A DNA stretch of 64,000 bases from Tranzscheliella williamsii (taxonomy: Eukaryota > Basidiomycota > Ustilaginomycetes > Ustilaginales > Ustilaginaceae): positions 1 through 64,000 of the forward strand of contig JALBYF010000049.1 of NCBI GenBank assembly GCA_023212725.1, read 5' to 3'. Positions 21,684 to 32,078 of the stretch are shown here, piece after piece. The position numbers and the translations under genes were made by a program. Positions within the stretch are counted from its first letter, which is position 1. Every line of letters starts with the position of its first letter. The notes under the pieces were generated by a model. The model had not been told where the DNA came from. It saw only the letters and a list, made by a program, of their open reading frames with translations, and searched no databases.

Positions 21684-22532
21684 CTACTTACCTTTCAGAG
21701 AGAGCGGCGCATCCCCGCGCCCGAGTTCCTGGCTATGCGGAAAAGGGCGGTTCTGTCGGGTTGGCGTGCGTTCAGACGACACGGAGCTGGCAGCTCTGTC
21801 ACTGTCGGCCGCGACCCAGTTCGGAGGAAGAGGCGGAGGCGGAGGCGGAGGCGGCGGGGGTGGTGGCAGTGGAGCCGCGGGCTGCATCGAGGCAGTCGCC
21901 ACTGTCGCAACACTGCGGTTCAGCTCCTCCAACGATACACAAAGTCTCTCCAAGAGGCCGTTCTGTGCGAATTTGAGCTCGTGAAACATCGCCATCTGGT
22001 CCAGCTGTTGCTTCACCTCAAGTCGTTGGCGAGCTTCGGATTTCTGGAAAAACTCCTGCCTCTCGTCCAGCTTCTGCAGGAGAGATGGCTCGACTGGAAG
22101 TGGCAAGGTAGCTGAACAGCAGCGACGGTTCGCAACAATAGGTAAAGTCCCCTCAACAGAAGATGAGCTGGACAGCATCGCGGGAACAAAGGAGGTTGGC
22201 TCTGTAGAGAGCTCTTGCGAGTTGTCCTCCGCCGACCAGGTACAGGATGGTGTGGCGACGTGCGGCGCCATGCTGTGCGTCGCTGCTTGCGCAGCTGTGA
22301 GGCTGGCCATGTCCTGGGGCTCCACAGCAGCGGCGTCGTTCAAGGATGGCAAGGAAAGAGGAGATGTGAAGAATGGGACGGAAGTCCCTGTCAGCAGTCT
22401 GCAAGGTGCAGGTAAACATAATGTTGTACAGTGACTTGTATACAGCGATGGGAAACGATTGTCTGTCCTTGTTGTCATGGCGGAGTGTGTGGGTTCGTCA
22501 TTCGTCGTCAGCGATCGCATATCTCCAACCAT
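21684..22532 (-). CDS. Coiled-coil protein with polyproline run (family C, copy C1)
   Basis: ATG-initiated frame of 282 codons on the minus strand. The N-terminal half is Ser/Thr-rich and unstructured. Residues about 150-215 form a predicted amphipathic helix (ERQEFFQKSEARQRLEVKQQ, then LLERLCVSLEELNRSVATVA). A run of about 13 prolines follows near residue 225, then a basic Ser/Arg-rich tail. A decayed relative with the same order (helix, LCVS-LNRSV, polyproline) lies at 35.6-36.2 kb. A short intron around 22395-22440 (GTATAC...TTGCAG on the minus strand) is possible and would remove the Cys-rich stretch. Polyproline next to a coiled coil suggests a scaffold or profilin/SH3-type ligand, but no function is known to me. 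Confidence 0.5.
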   Translation of the reverse strand: MVGDMRSLTTNDEPTHSAMTTRTDNRFPSLYTSHCTTLCLPAPCRLLTGTSVPFFTSPLSLPSLNDAAAVEPQDMASLTAAQAATHSMAPHVATPSCTWSAEDNSQELSTEPTSFVPAMLSSSSSVEGTLPIVANRRCCSATLPLPVEPSLLQKLDERQEFFQKSEARQRLEVKQQLDQMAMFHELKFAQNGLLERLCVSLEELNRSVATVATASMQPAAPLPPPPPPPPPPPPLPPNWVAADSDRAASSVSSERTPTRQNRPFPHSQELGRGDAPLSLKGK

Positions 22533-23109
22533 AGGTTGCCTGCTCGGACTCTGTATTCATATGCACAGCGGTCGGTACCTCGTGCCTAGAAAGGCAATGA
22601 CGAGCAATGACGGTACGAGAAGGTTTAGATCGAAGTAGTTCCACTTGAATAAGGAGATCATGATTCTAAATCGCTGCTTTGGCTCTACAGTCCAAGTGGA
22701 AAGCAGTCGCACAGCACCTCGCAGAAATCTATTAGGTTGTGGCTTGCCCATGCGACGACGCATGTTCATCTAGGCGATCGATGAGAAAAGACAGGCGAAC
22801 AATAATCCCTTTAGAGATGGGAGGTGGAAGCCGAAAGAAGCTTGTTAAGCATTGAGGCATGCAAAGGCGCACTGATAAAGACAAAAATGCTTGAGCAGCG
22901 ACCAAGATGCTTGAGAGAGGAACGAGATGCAAGATGAACGGCAAAGATGCACTGTTCAACGACAAAGAGGCATGGTAAACGATGATAAGGCAGATGAGGT
23001 GAGAGCTGACGATGAGTAAGGCATCATCGGCAAGAGAAGTATCCTGACATGCATCTATTCCTATCCATAGAGAGTCAGTAGCGCGATTCCAGGCAGATAG
23101 TACTACGTC
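22533..23109. other. A+T-richer spacer
   Basis: About 580 bp with lower G+C than the flanks and several short GCAAAGATGC-like repeats around 22855-22975. No gene was recognised. Confidence 0.35.
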
Positions 23110-23390
23110 TCGGGCCTCGACCACGCCAGATCCGATATCGCGATAACTACCGTTACCGTCCCATAGAGACTGTGTGTGATTCGCTTGGGTTGTATCTACA
23201 TGGGGACGACCGTAAAATGAGTCTATATATATGGCCGAAGGGCTCAGAGCTCATGATGAAGGTAACGGCTGTTGAGGACCAGCGCCCGAGATGAAGGTGG
23301 GTGACCCGATTGTAGTCGAGTGCATCGCCGATACCAATTCGAAGATCGGCACCGAGCTTCATCTTAACAGATAGCAGCACCAAACTCGTA
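23110..23390 (-). repeat. Dispersed repeat E, copy E1
   Basis: Read on the minus strand, this stretch matches 50030-50290 on the plus strand. Shared blocks include TCGGCGATGCACTCG, GGTCACCCACCTTCATC (GGTGACCCACCTTCAAC in the other copy), CATGTAGATACAAC and ACACAGTCTCTA. A short peptide frame (LGADLRIGIGDALDY here, LDADLQITIGDAL there) is partly kept. It may be a fragment of a degenerate gene or transposable element. No terminal repeats were found. Confidence 0.65.
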
Positions 23391-25470
23391 CTAGTACTAA
23401 CTACATCTAGCGTTCACCTAGTAATCGGTGCAGTAGACGTATTCATCGCACTAGCATCCTCTCATTAATGAATATCGACGATCGTATTCAGTACTGACCT
23501 ATATTGCTCAATCGGGAATCGGTCAGCTAGTATTCGATCTAGTTGTGTGTATATGTATCAATAATCGACGTTTCTCTGGCTGTATGATCTATGAAAGTAA
23601 GGGCTGATTACAATATCACTTTGTTACTTTGTCGCCAGGTTGAGCTCGCGTGGTCGGGATTTCTCGGCCGAACATCAGCTACACCCGTGTTTTCTGGCGC
23701 TGGAAACTTGGGTTGTGGGCTCATCTCGTGACTCATCGCTGTCGCTTGCTTTGGCACCGCTGACTTGTGCAGGTGTCATGCACGTCACCCGCGCACCCGC
23801 GTCCAATCGAAGACGGTGCTGTCCAAGAAAGCTCAAAGGCAGGAAAGCCTTGTAGCCGCGCCCATGTCCGTTCGCCCGAGTGGCAAGAGCTCCCGGCGAC
23901 TGAGAACTGGGGAAGCGCACTACACACGATGCGATCTAGGCTTCGTTTCTCAGCGCGCTGAACATGCGGCTGACAAGCTTTGTATACCAATGACATTCAA
24001 TTCCTTGCTCAACGTTAGCTGTGCTGTTTTGAAAGTGAATTTGAAAGCGGCTACGGCAAGCCATTCGTTGATTGCGACACTCGTGCGGCATTGGCCAGGT
24101 TTGCAAGCACGCGTTTGACCGAGCGCGCTGCATCACGTGGCCTCGCTGCGTAGGCGTCTAGTCGTATACACCGCCGCCGTGGCGCGTTTCACGGTCGCCG
24201 CTGCGCTGCTCAGCCATGGTAGGCAAGCAAAGCATGGTGAATGACGTCCTGCCTAGCTGGGCAACCTTCTGCGACCAGCCTCGCCAACGCAGACGTAATC
24301 TCAACCATCAGCGCCCACCCATGCGCCCACCCATGCGCCGAGCTGGCGCCGAGCTGGCGCCGACGCGGCGGTTAGAACCACCCAAACCAGCGACGGCCAG
24401 AGCACGCGACACGGGCGAAAACACCTGCACATAGGCCGTTGGTGGCAGATGACGGCAAGGGTCAACAAGGCCGAGACTAGCATGAACGACATAGCTTTGA
24501 AAGGGATACCTTGACAACATGGAAAAAAAGGAAATGGATCGCAGTCACAAGTCAACCCATTGCAGTAACGGATGCGGATCGCCATGTGCCATGTGGAAAG
24601 AGAAGTTATCCACCGTACAATGCGTAAAGGACTGGGATACACGGCGCCGGCTCTTGGCGTGCGAGCCAGTCAAGTGGAATGCACGCAACATCCTCTCTGT
24701 CTATAAAGCAGCCGGAGAATCACGAATGGGCGAGGCGTTGGTAGCGACTGTCCGACAAAGCATGGAGTGAAGCGTCTTGCTTGTACCACTGTCGATGGAC
24801 GGTCAAGCATCGGCCTTCGTGCTCAACGACTTGGCTGCGTCGTCAGATCTTGCTGCACATCACGTCGCACATCCATCACCGACAGCTTGCGGCGCCAGCC
24901 AACCACTTCTGAGCCGTGCCGCCGTACGCTGAGCCAGACTGTGCTATGGGCGCTTACAGATCTACCTATGCCTGCTCATCCGCCCGATGTCAGCCCACAG
25001 AACTCCAAGCCATAGGGCAGGCCTATACAGTAATCTAAAGAAAAAGCTCCGACGCAGGCGGCAAGCCGGCCCAGTCTATTCCGGAGTGGGTGTTGTGGCA
25101 GACAGCCGACCGGATTCCAGTGGCGGGCGATGCCGGATCTACGCAGCTTACCAATGGGCCAACGGGCCGCAAAGCCGAGAGCCAGCCTCGTGCGGTGGCG
25201 CCGACTTGAGCACAGCCAAGACCGTGTGTGCCGGGTCGAGCCGCGGCAGCCTTACTCTGCATGTCCGTGGGCTAGATGGCTAGAAGCGTTGTAAGGCACG
25301 GCCAAGGCCAAGCAGAGACTAGGAGCTACGAACTCTGACTCCCCATGGAAAGTGACAGAGCCGTACAGATATGCATGTTTCTAGACAGGTGCTAGCCAAG
25401 CCGTCGACATGGGCTTGTTGTCGGTACTGCCAGTCGATTCAGATTCCATCCTTGGTTCCGCTCCCTTGCT
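23391..25470. other. Gene-poor spacer, about 2.1 kb
   Basis: 23391-23620 is relatively A+T-rich. From 23640 the G+C content rises and a few frames open, but no family or motif was recognised. Small direct repeats of GCGCCCACCCAT and GAGCTGGCGCC occur around 24304-24365. Confidence 0.35.
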
Positions 25471-25749
25471 CTACTTTGCCAGTGACGGTGTCCGCCTCTT
25501 TTTCTTTCTTCTTTTCTGCTTCTTTTTTTGCTTTCTTTTCCCGGGCAAGTTGGGCCCAAGTCGCCTTGCGTGGCAGAGCGAGTGGTACGCTTGGCCAGAT
25601 GGCTTGCTGCCACTTGCTACCATCTCGGAAGCGGGATCAAAGCGGCTTTGCCTTTGCAGCCTATCTGGAGCTGGTGCTGCCGGCGCTGAAACTAGGGCCA
25701 TGTCTTCTGCAGCGGATGGGTCTTGAGGCAGTGTTGGCAAGCTACACAT
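25471..25749 (-). CDS. Small protein with strongly basic C-terminus
   Basis: ATG at 25749 opens a 92-codon frame. Its last third is Lys/Arg-rich (KRKQKKKQKRRKKKRR), encoded by a polypyrimidine tract on the plus strand. The N-terminal part is Ala/Pro/Ser-rich without motifs. Such a tail could bind nucleic acid or act as a nuclear signal, but it may equally be a by-product of the simple-sequence tract. The frame stays open upstream of the ATG for about 79 codons without another Met. It could therefore be the last exon of a larger gene. Low confidence. Confidence 0.25.
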   Translation of the reverse strand: MCSLPTLPQDPSAAEDMALVSAPAAPAPDRLQRQSRFDPASEMVASGSKPSGQAYHSLCHARRLGPNLPGKRKQKKKQKRRKKKRRTPSLAK

Positions 25750-26056
25750 CCTGTTCAGTCGGCTCGGCAGCACGTTTGAACGGGCATCTGATCTGATGCT
25801 TGAGCGCAATGTTTGATTCGTGTCAACTAGGCTGAAGCAGCAGTGGTCAAGACATGGCTGCACCGAGACAAGCAGATTACAAAAACACAGTGGAGAGGTA
25901 GGATACCTCCACCTAGCGGTGAGATCAGCATCTGCCTCGCACGCACCTTGAAAGCCCCGCGGTAGGTGTGGTTGCAAGCCAGACAAGAGCGGCGGTGGCG
26001 CGAGTAAGAGAGTGAGTGGCTAACGATGGCAATGTGATGAGATAGGATCAAGGACC

Positions 26057-26112
26057 GGGGATGGTACGGATCGGGAATGGGTACGGATCGGGGATGGGTA
26101 CGGATCGGATTG
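26057..26112. repeat. Short tandem repeat GGTACGGATCGGGGAT
   Basis: Three imperfect copies of a 16-17 bp unit, GGTACGGATCGGGAATG / GGTACGGATCGGGGATG / GGTACGGATCGG. No associated gene. Confidence 0.75.
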
Positions 26113-26474
26113 TCGTCCGCTTCTGCAAGTGAAAAGGATCGCATCCCTCGTTCCCTCCCTCTCTTTCTCTTTCTCTCGTGCGAATGGATCCTCTGGCCTT
26201 GCCACCATCCCAGATCGTAGATTGTATATTTCTGTACATATATATCTTATACTACGTTGCTGCCGTGCTGTCGTGCTGTCGTGCTGTGTTGTATGCTAAT
26301 GGGATGACGAGCCGTCTTGCTGAGGAGGTGGTTGTGTGAGGAACGGTGGAGCGTGATGGTGATGGGGTGATCTCCGGGTTAACAGCCATGGATCTTCAAG
26401 TCGCTGGCTGGCTTAGCGCTGTGCAGTCATACTATGCGTACTAACAATGTGAGCAGAGTATGCGTACTAACAAT

Positions 26475-26675
26475 CACAACATAAAAGCGCGACTTCTGGT
26501 AAATTAGCCAGTGGTTAAAGCAGCAACACTGCTTTGATCCTGGTCTTCCCGACCGGCTGTTGCGATCCTGCTTAGCATCTGCGTGTCTTCTGCTTAGCTT
26601 CTGCTAGGCAGTTTTTACCAGTGTTGCTGCTTTGACATCTGGCTGACTTACCAGAAACTGAGCTTTTATGTTGTG
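26475..26675. mobile_element. MITE-like element with 57-bp terminal inverted repeats
   Basis: The left arm (26475-26531) begins CACAACATAAAAGCGCGAC and the right arm (26619-26675) ends in its near-complement, AGCTTTTATGTTGTG. The arms pair over about 57 bp with a handful of mismatches, around a core of roughly 87 bp without coding capacity. AAT flanks both ends as a possible 3-bp target duplication. Beyond it, the 15-bp sequence AATGTGAGCAGAGTA occurs both at 26446-26460 and immediately right of the element. The size (201 bp), long inverted repeats and lack of a gene fit a miniature inverted-repeat transposable element. The superfamily is undetermined. Confidence 0.78.
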
Positions 26676-26854
26676 AATGTGAGCAGAGTACAGCATGGCG
26701 GATGCACCTTACCGCGGAACTCTGAAACAGCCCATCTTAATTCCCTTCTGCATGGTCAAGCTCGAAACGTACTCACCCTCGAGCATCCGCACCACATTCG
26801 CATTCGCATCCGCATCCCCTGGCTCACCGACATAGGGCAAGCTTTGGCTACACC

Positions 26855-27700
26855 ATGGAGACCACCTCGCAGTGTTTCCAAGTGACATTGGTGTCGCCAC
26901 TTCGGGATACCGCTTTTGCTTCGCTTCAAGAATGCCTCGCTCAGGTGGCTGATGCCGCCAAAAGAGTCGGCTTCGTGCTTCAAGTGGACGTCGCCGTGGA
27001 GGGCAACCTGCGTCTCCGGTGCACGCGCAATACCGTCTTTGCTTGCACCGAACAAGCAAATCAAGCGACCAGCAGCACTAACGATGCCCGTCTCATCGCT
27101 GACGACAGCGGCGCAGCCAAGCCTCTCCGCGAGCTCTCTGCCCAGCCTCGCGAGACTTGTAGCTGCCCATTCCTCCTCGAACTCGCTCGCTTACCCCTTC
27201 CCACCCCTGGCGCCAATCCTCCCGCCTCGGCCTCTTGTCCAGAGGCCGCCTCTTCCATGCACTGGCAGTGCCATCTGCTCAATCCCTTTCACAACCATCC
27301 GCCCTTATCCGCGCATAACCCTGCCCTCCAAACTGCGCTCAAGCCAGATTCCGTTGCTACCACCCCGCCGCCGCGGCCAGATCGCTGCCAGCAGGAGGCT
27401 CCGGCGCTCAGATGCGCAGGGCCGTCTACCGAACCTGCCAGATGGACCGCTCGCTCCCTCGTCCATCCTACCCAACAAGCAGGCGAGTGCCTAGCCCACT
27501 TGCCAGAAGTCACGACAAGTGTGCTGTACCGCTTCGCAGTTCTGTCCCAGGAGGATCAGCTTCGGCAACTGTCCAAGCTGGACAGAGATCCTTTTCTCTT
27601 GACCGTCGCCGATCTGGCCGCTCACAAGGTCGATCTGATATGCAAGCACTACACCTCTCTTCGGCGGAAGCTCTTGCCCAAACATCCACTTCGCAGCTAA
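26855..27700 (+). CDS. FAR1/GCM1-like zinc-finger protein (family T, copy T1)
   Basis: ATG-initiated 281-codon frame. The N-terminal region (ASLQECLAQVADAAKRVGF, then LRLRCTRNTVF) and a later CPFLLELAR ... HWQCHLLNPFHNHPP form the pattern of FAR1/WRKY-GCM1-type DNA-binding domains: a Cys near residue 104, and a His-Asn-His near residues 146-148 after a Trp strand. The Cys-to-His spacing is longer than usual because of an Ala/Pro-rich insertion. A Pro-rich linker follows. A C-terminal helical segment (SQEDQLRQLSKLDRDPFLL to HYTSLRRKL) recurs in T2 and T3. Such domains occur in Mutator-type transposases and in transcription factors derived from them. No transposase core is present, so a regulatory or domesticated role is plausible but unproven. 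Confidence 0.58.
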   Translation: METTSQCFQVTLVSPLRDTAFASLQECLAQVADAAKRVGFVLQVDVAVEGNLRLRCTRNTVFACTEQANQATSSTNDARLIADDSGAAKPLRELSAQPRETCSCPFLLELARLPLPTPGANPPASASCPEAASSMHWQCHLLNPFHNHPPLSAHNPALQTALKPDSVATTPPPRPDRCQQEAPALRCAGPSTEPARWTARSLVHPTQQAGECLAHLPEVTTSVLYRFAVLSQEDQLRQLSKLDRDPFLLTVADLAAHKVDLICKHYTSLRRKLLPKHPLRS

Positions 27701-27886
27701 GGAACGCAGTTTGGCCGCCTCATCCATATTTCCTACCCTCCCTCTTGCCAATCCTCTTCTTGCGTTCAGCCCTTCTCGGCCACAGGGCCGAGTCAAGTTG
27801 AACAAACCGGTATCAACTCTTTTCTACTACAAAAACGACATTTGGAAGAGTGTCAAAGCGAAGCAACTTCGTCATCCTGCCATGTC

Positions 27887-28338
27887 TTACTGGCGGCGGA
27901 CCGGGGCTGTGTTGGGAGTGGAGCAACGCAGCGAGCGATCGAAGAAATAGGCAGAGGAAGCGGCAGACAAAGAAACAGAGAAAGAGGCAGACGAAGAGGC
28001 AGAGGAGGATGGCGGGGATATCAGCGTGGAGTATGAGCTCGTGGCGGCTGAGGGATGGCATGAAGATGACTTGCTGTAGCCTGGCAATGCCGCTTCGTAG
28101 CTCGAGCAAAGAACGGTGCTGGAACGTTCAGGCAGGCTTGGAGTGACCAGCTGGAGCGGTTTAGGGACAAAGTGGAAGGCAGGTTGGGTGGTACGCTGCC
28201 ACCGCGCAGTCGAGATCGGCGACAGTGCTGTCGTGTCGCCACTCGCCCCGAACGCGGTGGTGGATCTGCTTGCGTACTGCCGAGCATTAGCATCAGCACC
28301 AACACCAGCACCCGCACCCGTCCCCACCCCCGTCCCCA

Positions 28339-28373
<35 letters not shown>

Positions 28374-29884
28374 ACCCCCGTCCCCGTCCCCGTCCCCGTC
28401 CCCGTCCCCGTCTCCGCCCCAGTGCTCGCTGCGTAGCTCTGATCTACGGCGTGGAAAAAGGAGAGATCGTCGAAAACGAAACTCGAACCCATGTCCGCCT
28501 CGGGCAAGCAAGGCGCGAGGGGCGCCAGTAATTCCGTACAGCAGCCGTCCTGGCTGTCCTCCTCGACGATGTTGCTGAAGGACTGCTCAACGTAAGCATG
28601 CTGACGCTCTTGCGGACGCTCTTGCAGACGCTGTTGCGAACGCTCTTGCGGGCGCTCTTGAGGACGCTCTTGCGGGCGCTCTTGCGGGCGCTCTTGCGGG
28701 CGCTCTTGCGGTTGGTGGTCAGAATCCAAGGCATCCGACGCTCCCTTCTGTGGCCTGCTGTGATGTGGCCTGTTGTGATGATCGGGGGTGTTGCCATCTG
28801 TGAAGGCGGTGATTGTGGGGCGGCGAAGGAAACGGCAAGGGTGGTCTTGGACCACGAGGAAGGAGTTTTGCAGCTCGCCGTGGATGCGAATGAGTCTGTC
28901 CACAATCCGCTTGGCCTCGTCCCGCAGATCTGCATCTGCAGAGACCGCCGAGGAATGGTAGCAAGGCTCTGCACAGCTATGGGTATGGACTGAGCTGGCT
29001 AGGTTGGAGGCGACTGGGCCGGGCGGGATCTGATGGCGGGCCCACAGCTTCAGTATGCGCTCTATGGCTAGGTCAGCTGCGGGGCTCGAGACCATAACAA
29101 ACAGAAGCGGGCCCAGCGGACCGAGGAGCTCCTCGTAGCGGCAGCGGACGGCCACATCGATCTGTGTGCGGAATCGGTTCTCGACCAGGAGCTCTTCGAG
29201 TAAATCGTAGGCGCGGCTTGTGCGGGTACTCTTGTCTCGTGCAAGTAAGCAGCATACCATGGCAAGTTGCTCGACCTGAAAGAGACCTGATGAGTGGGTA
29301 CTCGGTCCGTTGTCTAGCAGCACGGTCTGTTCGGTAAAGTACAGCTTTCGGGGCGGGCCGCCGGCCTTGCTCTTCGGCGTGCAGTCGCGTGGATGACCGG
29401 GCTGACTACACTTGGGCCGGTTGGTGAACTGGCATGAGATGCACCGCACCGTGCCTCCTACGCCTGCTCCTGCGCGCCGGTGATGGTCGGTCAGCACGGT
29501 GATCACACCAGCGTCGGTACTCCCCGTATGTGCAAAACAACCAGCTCTAGCCGTCACCGCCCCTCGACTCACTGCATTCCGCGCCGTGTTCCGCGGCAGT
29601 GTGGCGAATTCGAGCTGCTGGATAACTTCCCGACACGGCGTATCGATGCAGATCTCGTCAGACGAACAATTTGAACAACGTTTCCGCTCTTCGGAAGGGC
29701 AAGCCGAGATGGACCCCATCAAGGCATACCTGGATTTGATCCGGAGATCGATGTATTTGATAGCATTTTTGTCGAGCTGGACAGCTTCATGCTCGGCGAT
29801 CGCCACTGCTGTATAGATGTTGCAGGCGGCCTGCTCCAGACACCACTGCTTCGACGATACAAGCGACACTGGCAGTATATCCAT
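27887..29884 (-). CDS. Cys-containing protein with QERP and GT low-complexity repeats
   Basis: The first ATG at 29884 (HDG-MDILPVS) opens a 665-codon frame; the frame itself is open from 30052. Features in order: a cysteine group CSNCSSDEICIDTPC, a second group RCISCQFTNRPKC followed by SQPGHPRDC (C-x2-C-x7-C-x8-C, reminiscent of metal-binding clusters), and a helical region rich in Leu/Glu (YDLLEELLVENRF, DLAIERILKLW). Then comes a block of QERP tetrapeptides, then a Gly-Thr/Gly-Val repeat, then a Ser-rich tail. It ends 186 bp from T1, convergent with it. The two repeats are minisatellites at DNA level and vary easily in length. I do not recognise a family; the cysteine spacing only hints at a zinc cluster. 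Introns near the start are possible. Confidence 0.42.
28319..28423. repeat. CCCGTC hexamer minisatellite
   Basis: About 17 tandem copies of a CCC-rich hexamer (CCCGTC with CCCACC variants), encoding the Gly-Thr/Gly-Val repeat of the minus-strand ORF. On the minus strand it consists of closely spaced GGGG runs, a potential G-quadruplex former. Confidence 0.9.
28604..28712. repeat. 12-bp tandem repeat GCGCTCTTGCGG
   Basis: About nine imperfect copies of a 12-bp unit, encoding the repeated Gln-Glu-Arg-Pro tetrapeptide of the minus-strand ORF. The period is a multiple of three, so copy-number changes keep the frame. Confidence 0.9.
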
Positions 29885-30052
29885 CCCGTCGTGCCACAAC
29901 CACTCTTCTCTGCGTAGACTCGTTGTAAGATTAGCGCTCGCCGCAGGGGAGGGGAAAGCAGGACACGAGGATAGGGCATATAGGACGCAGGATACAGTGC
30001 ATCCGTGTTGTGCCACTCTCACTTTATACACCGGGTATGGAGCTTTGGACAC

Positions 30053-30743
30053 GCACCGAAGTAGTACCTAACAGACGCTTGCACAGGCACAGGAGTAGTA
30101 CATCCCATATTGGGACGGACAAGGCGTGAGCCGAGCGCAGCTGGTATCTCGGGCACAGGAGTAGTACCTCGATGAGGGGACGGACAAAGTGCCAGCTGAG
30201 CGCCGCCGCCTAGCGGTGTCACACTCTCATCTTGTACCACCCGCGCTTGGGTGTTTCCGCTTGGCCACGCAACCACCTTATCAAGATCCTAGAGAACAGT
30301 GGTCTCACTACACGAAAACGCGCAAAGAGGAGTCGACAATAAAGTTGGTGGCGCCAGTACGGACTCCTTCGGCACGCTTCATAAACTCTATCGTCGCTGC
30401 ATAGTCTTCTGTCTTCTCCTCGCATGGTAGCACTGGCCTTCCTGTGGACGCTTCGCGGAACCAAGGAGGAAAAAGGTCGCAGCCTCGCAGTCCCAAAGCG
30501 TGTAGCTGTACTGTACATCTCTAGATATCTACGCATAGCGACTCCCTTTTTTTCCCACAAGCGTAGGCCGCATCGCAGGCCCAATCACGCATTCCATCTC
30601 ACGCGACGCGCCCCCGATCGGGTCTCTCCTGCGCTACAGTTCGGGCTAAGGGGCTATCATCGGGCGGATAGCAACGCTGTCGACTGTGTTGCGCTTCCTC
30701 CTTTCCACACGGCGGCGATCCGGTTGGCTCGACTACCGGCGCT
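30053..30743. other. Spacer between divergent genes
   Basis: It separates the minus-strand Cys-containing ORF from plus-strand T2 and presumably carries both promoters. A direct repeat GGCACAGGAGTAGTAC occurs at about 30085 and 30159. No gene was recognised. Confidence 0.4.
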
Positions 30744-32078
30744 ATGTTTGTAGGCGCTACTGGAGACGCAGCCGCAGAAGTTGGCTTCACGGTGCAGCTG
30801 GGTCCCGCGGCCGCACAGAGCAAGTATCCAACCAGAGAAGAGTGTGTCGACGACGTCATCCATCAAGCCATCGAGGCGGGCTTCCTGCTGATCATACGCT
30901 CTTCCAAGGACTGGGTCTGCTATTTGCAATGTGCGGTAAGGTGCCCCAGGTCCTCCTCTACGCTGCCTGCTACTTCGAGCCACAGGCGTGTTTCCACCAG
31001 TAGCCTAGATCGCCTCGAAGGCAGTCGTGAAGCTTCGATAGCAGAAGTTGCGACAGGCGAGGAAAGGAGCACCACGGAGCAGCCAGACGCGCATGGCGCC
31101 TGCCCTTTCAAACTCAAGGTGGCTAGGCCCAAATCGGATGTCTTTGGGCTTTGGCAAGCTCACATCTTATGTCCGACGCACAATCATCCGCCAGCTTCGG
31201 GACTGTCCCTTGAACCTCGGAGAAAAAGATCACGGCTCGCCTGCCTTTCGACCACACCTCGGACGGTAGCAGAGATGCCCGTCTCCCCTTCACCACTAAC
31301 CCAGCGTTCGCTGCTGATGGCAGCATCAGAGCAAGCTACGAGCCGGCCGTTAGCCGTACCTCCTAAACCTACCAACACGCTGGCAGCTAGCTCTCCACAA
31401 GCGAACACGTGCGGCAAGCCTACCAGCCTAGTCAGGCCGTTGCTCGAAGTGGACCGAGGCCAGCCCAGCATGCTGGTCGATCCAAAGGACGGTGGCCGTC
31501 AAAAAACACCCACCAGAATCCCGTCCGAGTCCGATTCCGAATCCGATCCAGGAACAGACCCGCGCCGATGGTATGGGACCGATAGCGCATCGGTCGTGTC
31601 TATGGTCTCCTCGATGCATTCCAACTCGTCAGCCACCTTGGGCCTTTTTGGTCTACGAATGGACGCTGACCTTGGCCAGCAGCGGTCTAGAGGGCAAAGC
31701 CGAGAGGTCTCCGCAGCCATACAGCGCGCCCTTCGCTGCCGAACCGGAGATGACGGCAAGAAGGGAAAGGGAAAAGAGCCAGGCCGTATTGTCAATGCGG
31801 CAGAGGATGGCAAGCCTAAGAGCGCATCTGTAGGGGGTGGCGATGGCGTGCACCAAGGCGCACCCGTACAGCACGGCCATGGTCAAGGCTCCGGCAGCAC
31901 CTACAGCGAGGTAGAAGGCGACGTCATAGCTCAACTCGCCCTCATGCCCGAGGAGGAAATCCTCGAGAAGCTGCAGCATCTCGTTAGCACGCAGCCGCTG
32001 GTAGCCGAAATGCTGCACTACAAGGCGCAGCGTTTCATGGAGACCTATAGCAGCTTCCGACGCGGATCACGGGCGTGA
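30744..32078 (+). CDS. FAR1/GCM1-like zinc-finger protein (family T, copy T2)
   Basis: ATG-initiated, 444 codons, uninterrupted. The N-terminal segment (PTREECVDDVIHQAIEAGF, then YLQCAVRC) and CPFKLKVARPK ... LWQAHILCPTHNHPP (Cys120; His146-Asn-His148) give the FAR1/WRKY-GCM1-like zinc-binding pattern more cleanly than T1. The middle is disordered and Ser/Pro/Arg-rich, with an acidic SESDSESDPG stretch. The last about 50 residues (QLALMPEEEILEKLQHL to ETYSSFRRGSR) form a helical module also found in T1 and in the T3 pseudogene. The architecture is an N-terminal DNA-binding-like domain, a disordered linker and a C-terminal helical module. That fits a transcription-factor-like or transposon-derived protein. 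No catalytic DDE domain is present. Confidence 0.63.
   Translation: MFVGATGDAAAEVGFTVQLGPAAAQSKYPTREECVDDVIHQAIEAGFLLIIRSSKDWVCYLQCAVRCPRSSSTLPATSSHRRVSTSSLDRLEGSREASIAEVATGEERSTTEQPDAHGACPFKLKVARPKSDVFGLWQAHILCPTHNHPPASGLSLEPRRKRSRLACLSTTPRTVAEMPVSPSPLTQRSLLMAASEQATSRPLAVPPKPTNTLAASSPQANTCGKPTSLVRPLLEVDRGQPSMLVDPKDGGRQKTPTRIPSESDSESDPGTDPRRWYGTDSASVVSMVSSMHSNSSATLGLFGLRMDADLGQQRSRGQSREVSAAIQRALRCRTGDDGKKGKGKEPGRIVNAAEDGKPKSASVGGGDGVHQGAPVQHGHGQGSGSTYSEVEGDVIAQLALMPEEEILEKLQHLVSTQPLVAEMLHYKAQRFMETYSSFRRGSRA

Noticed and set aside
28116..28531. Plus-strand frames with Pro/Arg repeats at the CCCGTC minisatellite
   Set aside because: They are the complementary reading of the Gly-Thr repeat in the longer minus-strand ORF and have no other support.
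29885..30052. N-terminal extension of the Cys-containing minus-strand ORF
   Set aside because: It would need a GTG start. The first ATG in frame is at 29884. A 5' exon is possible but not shown.
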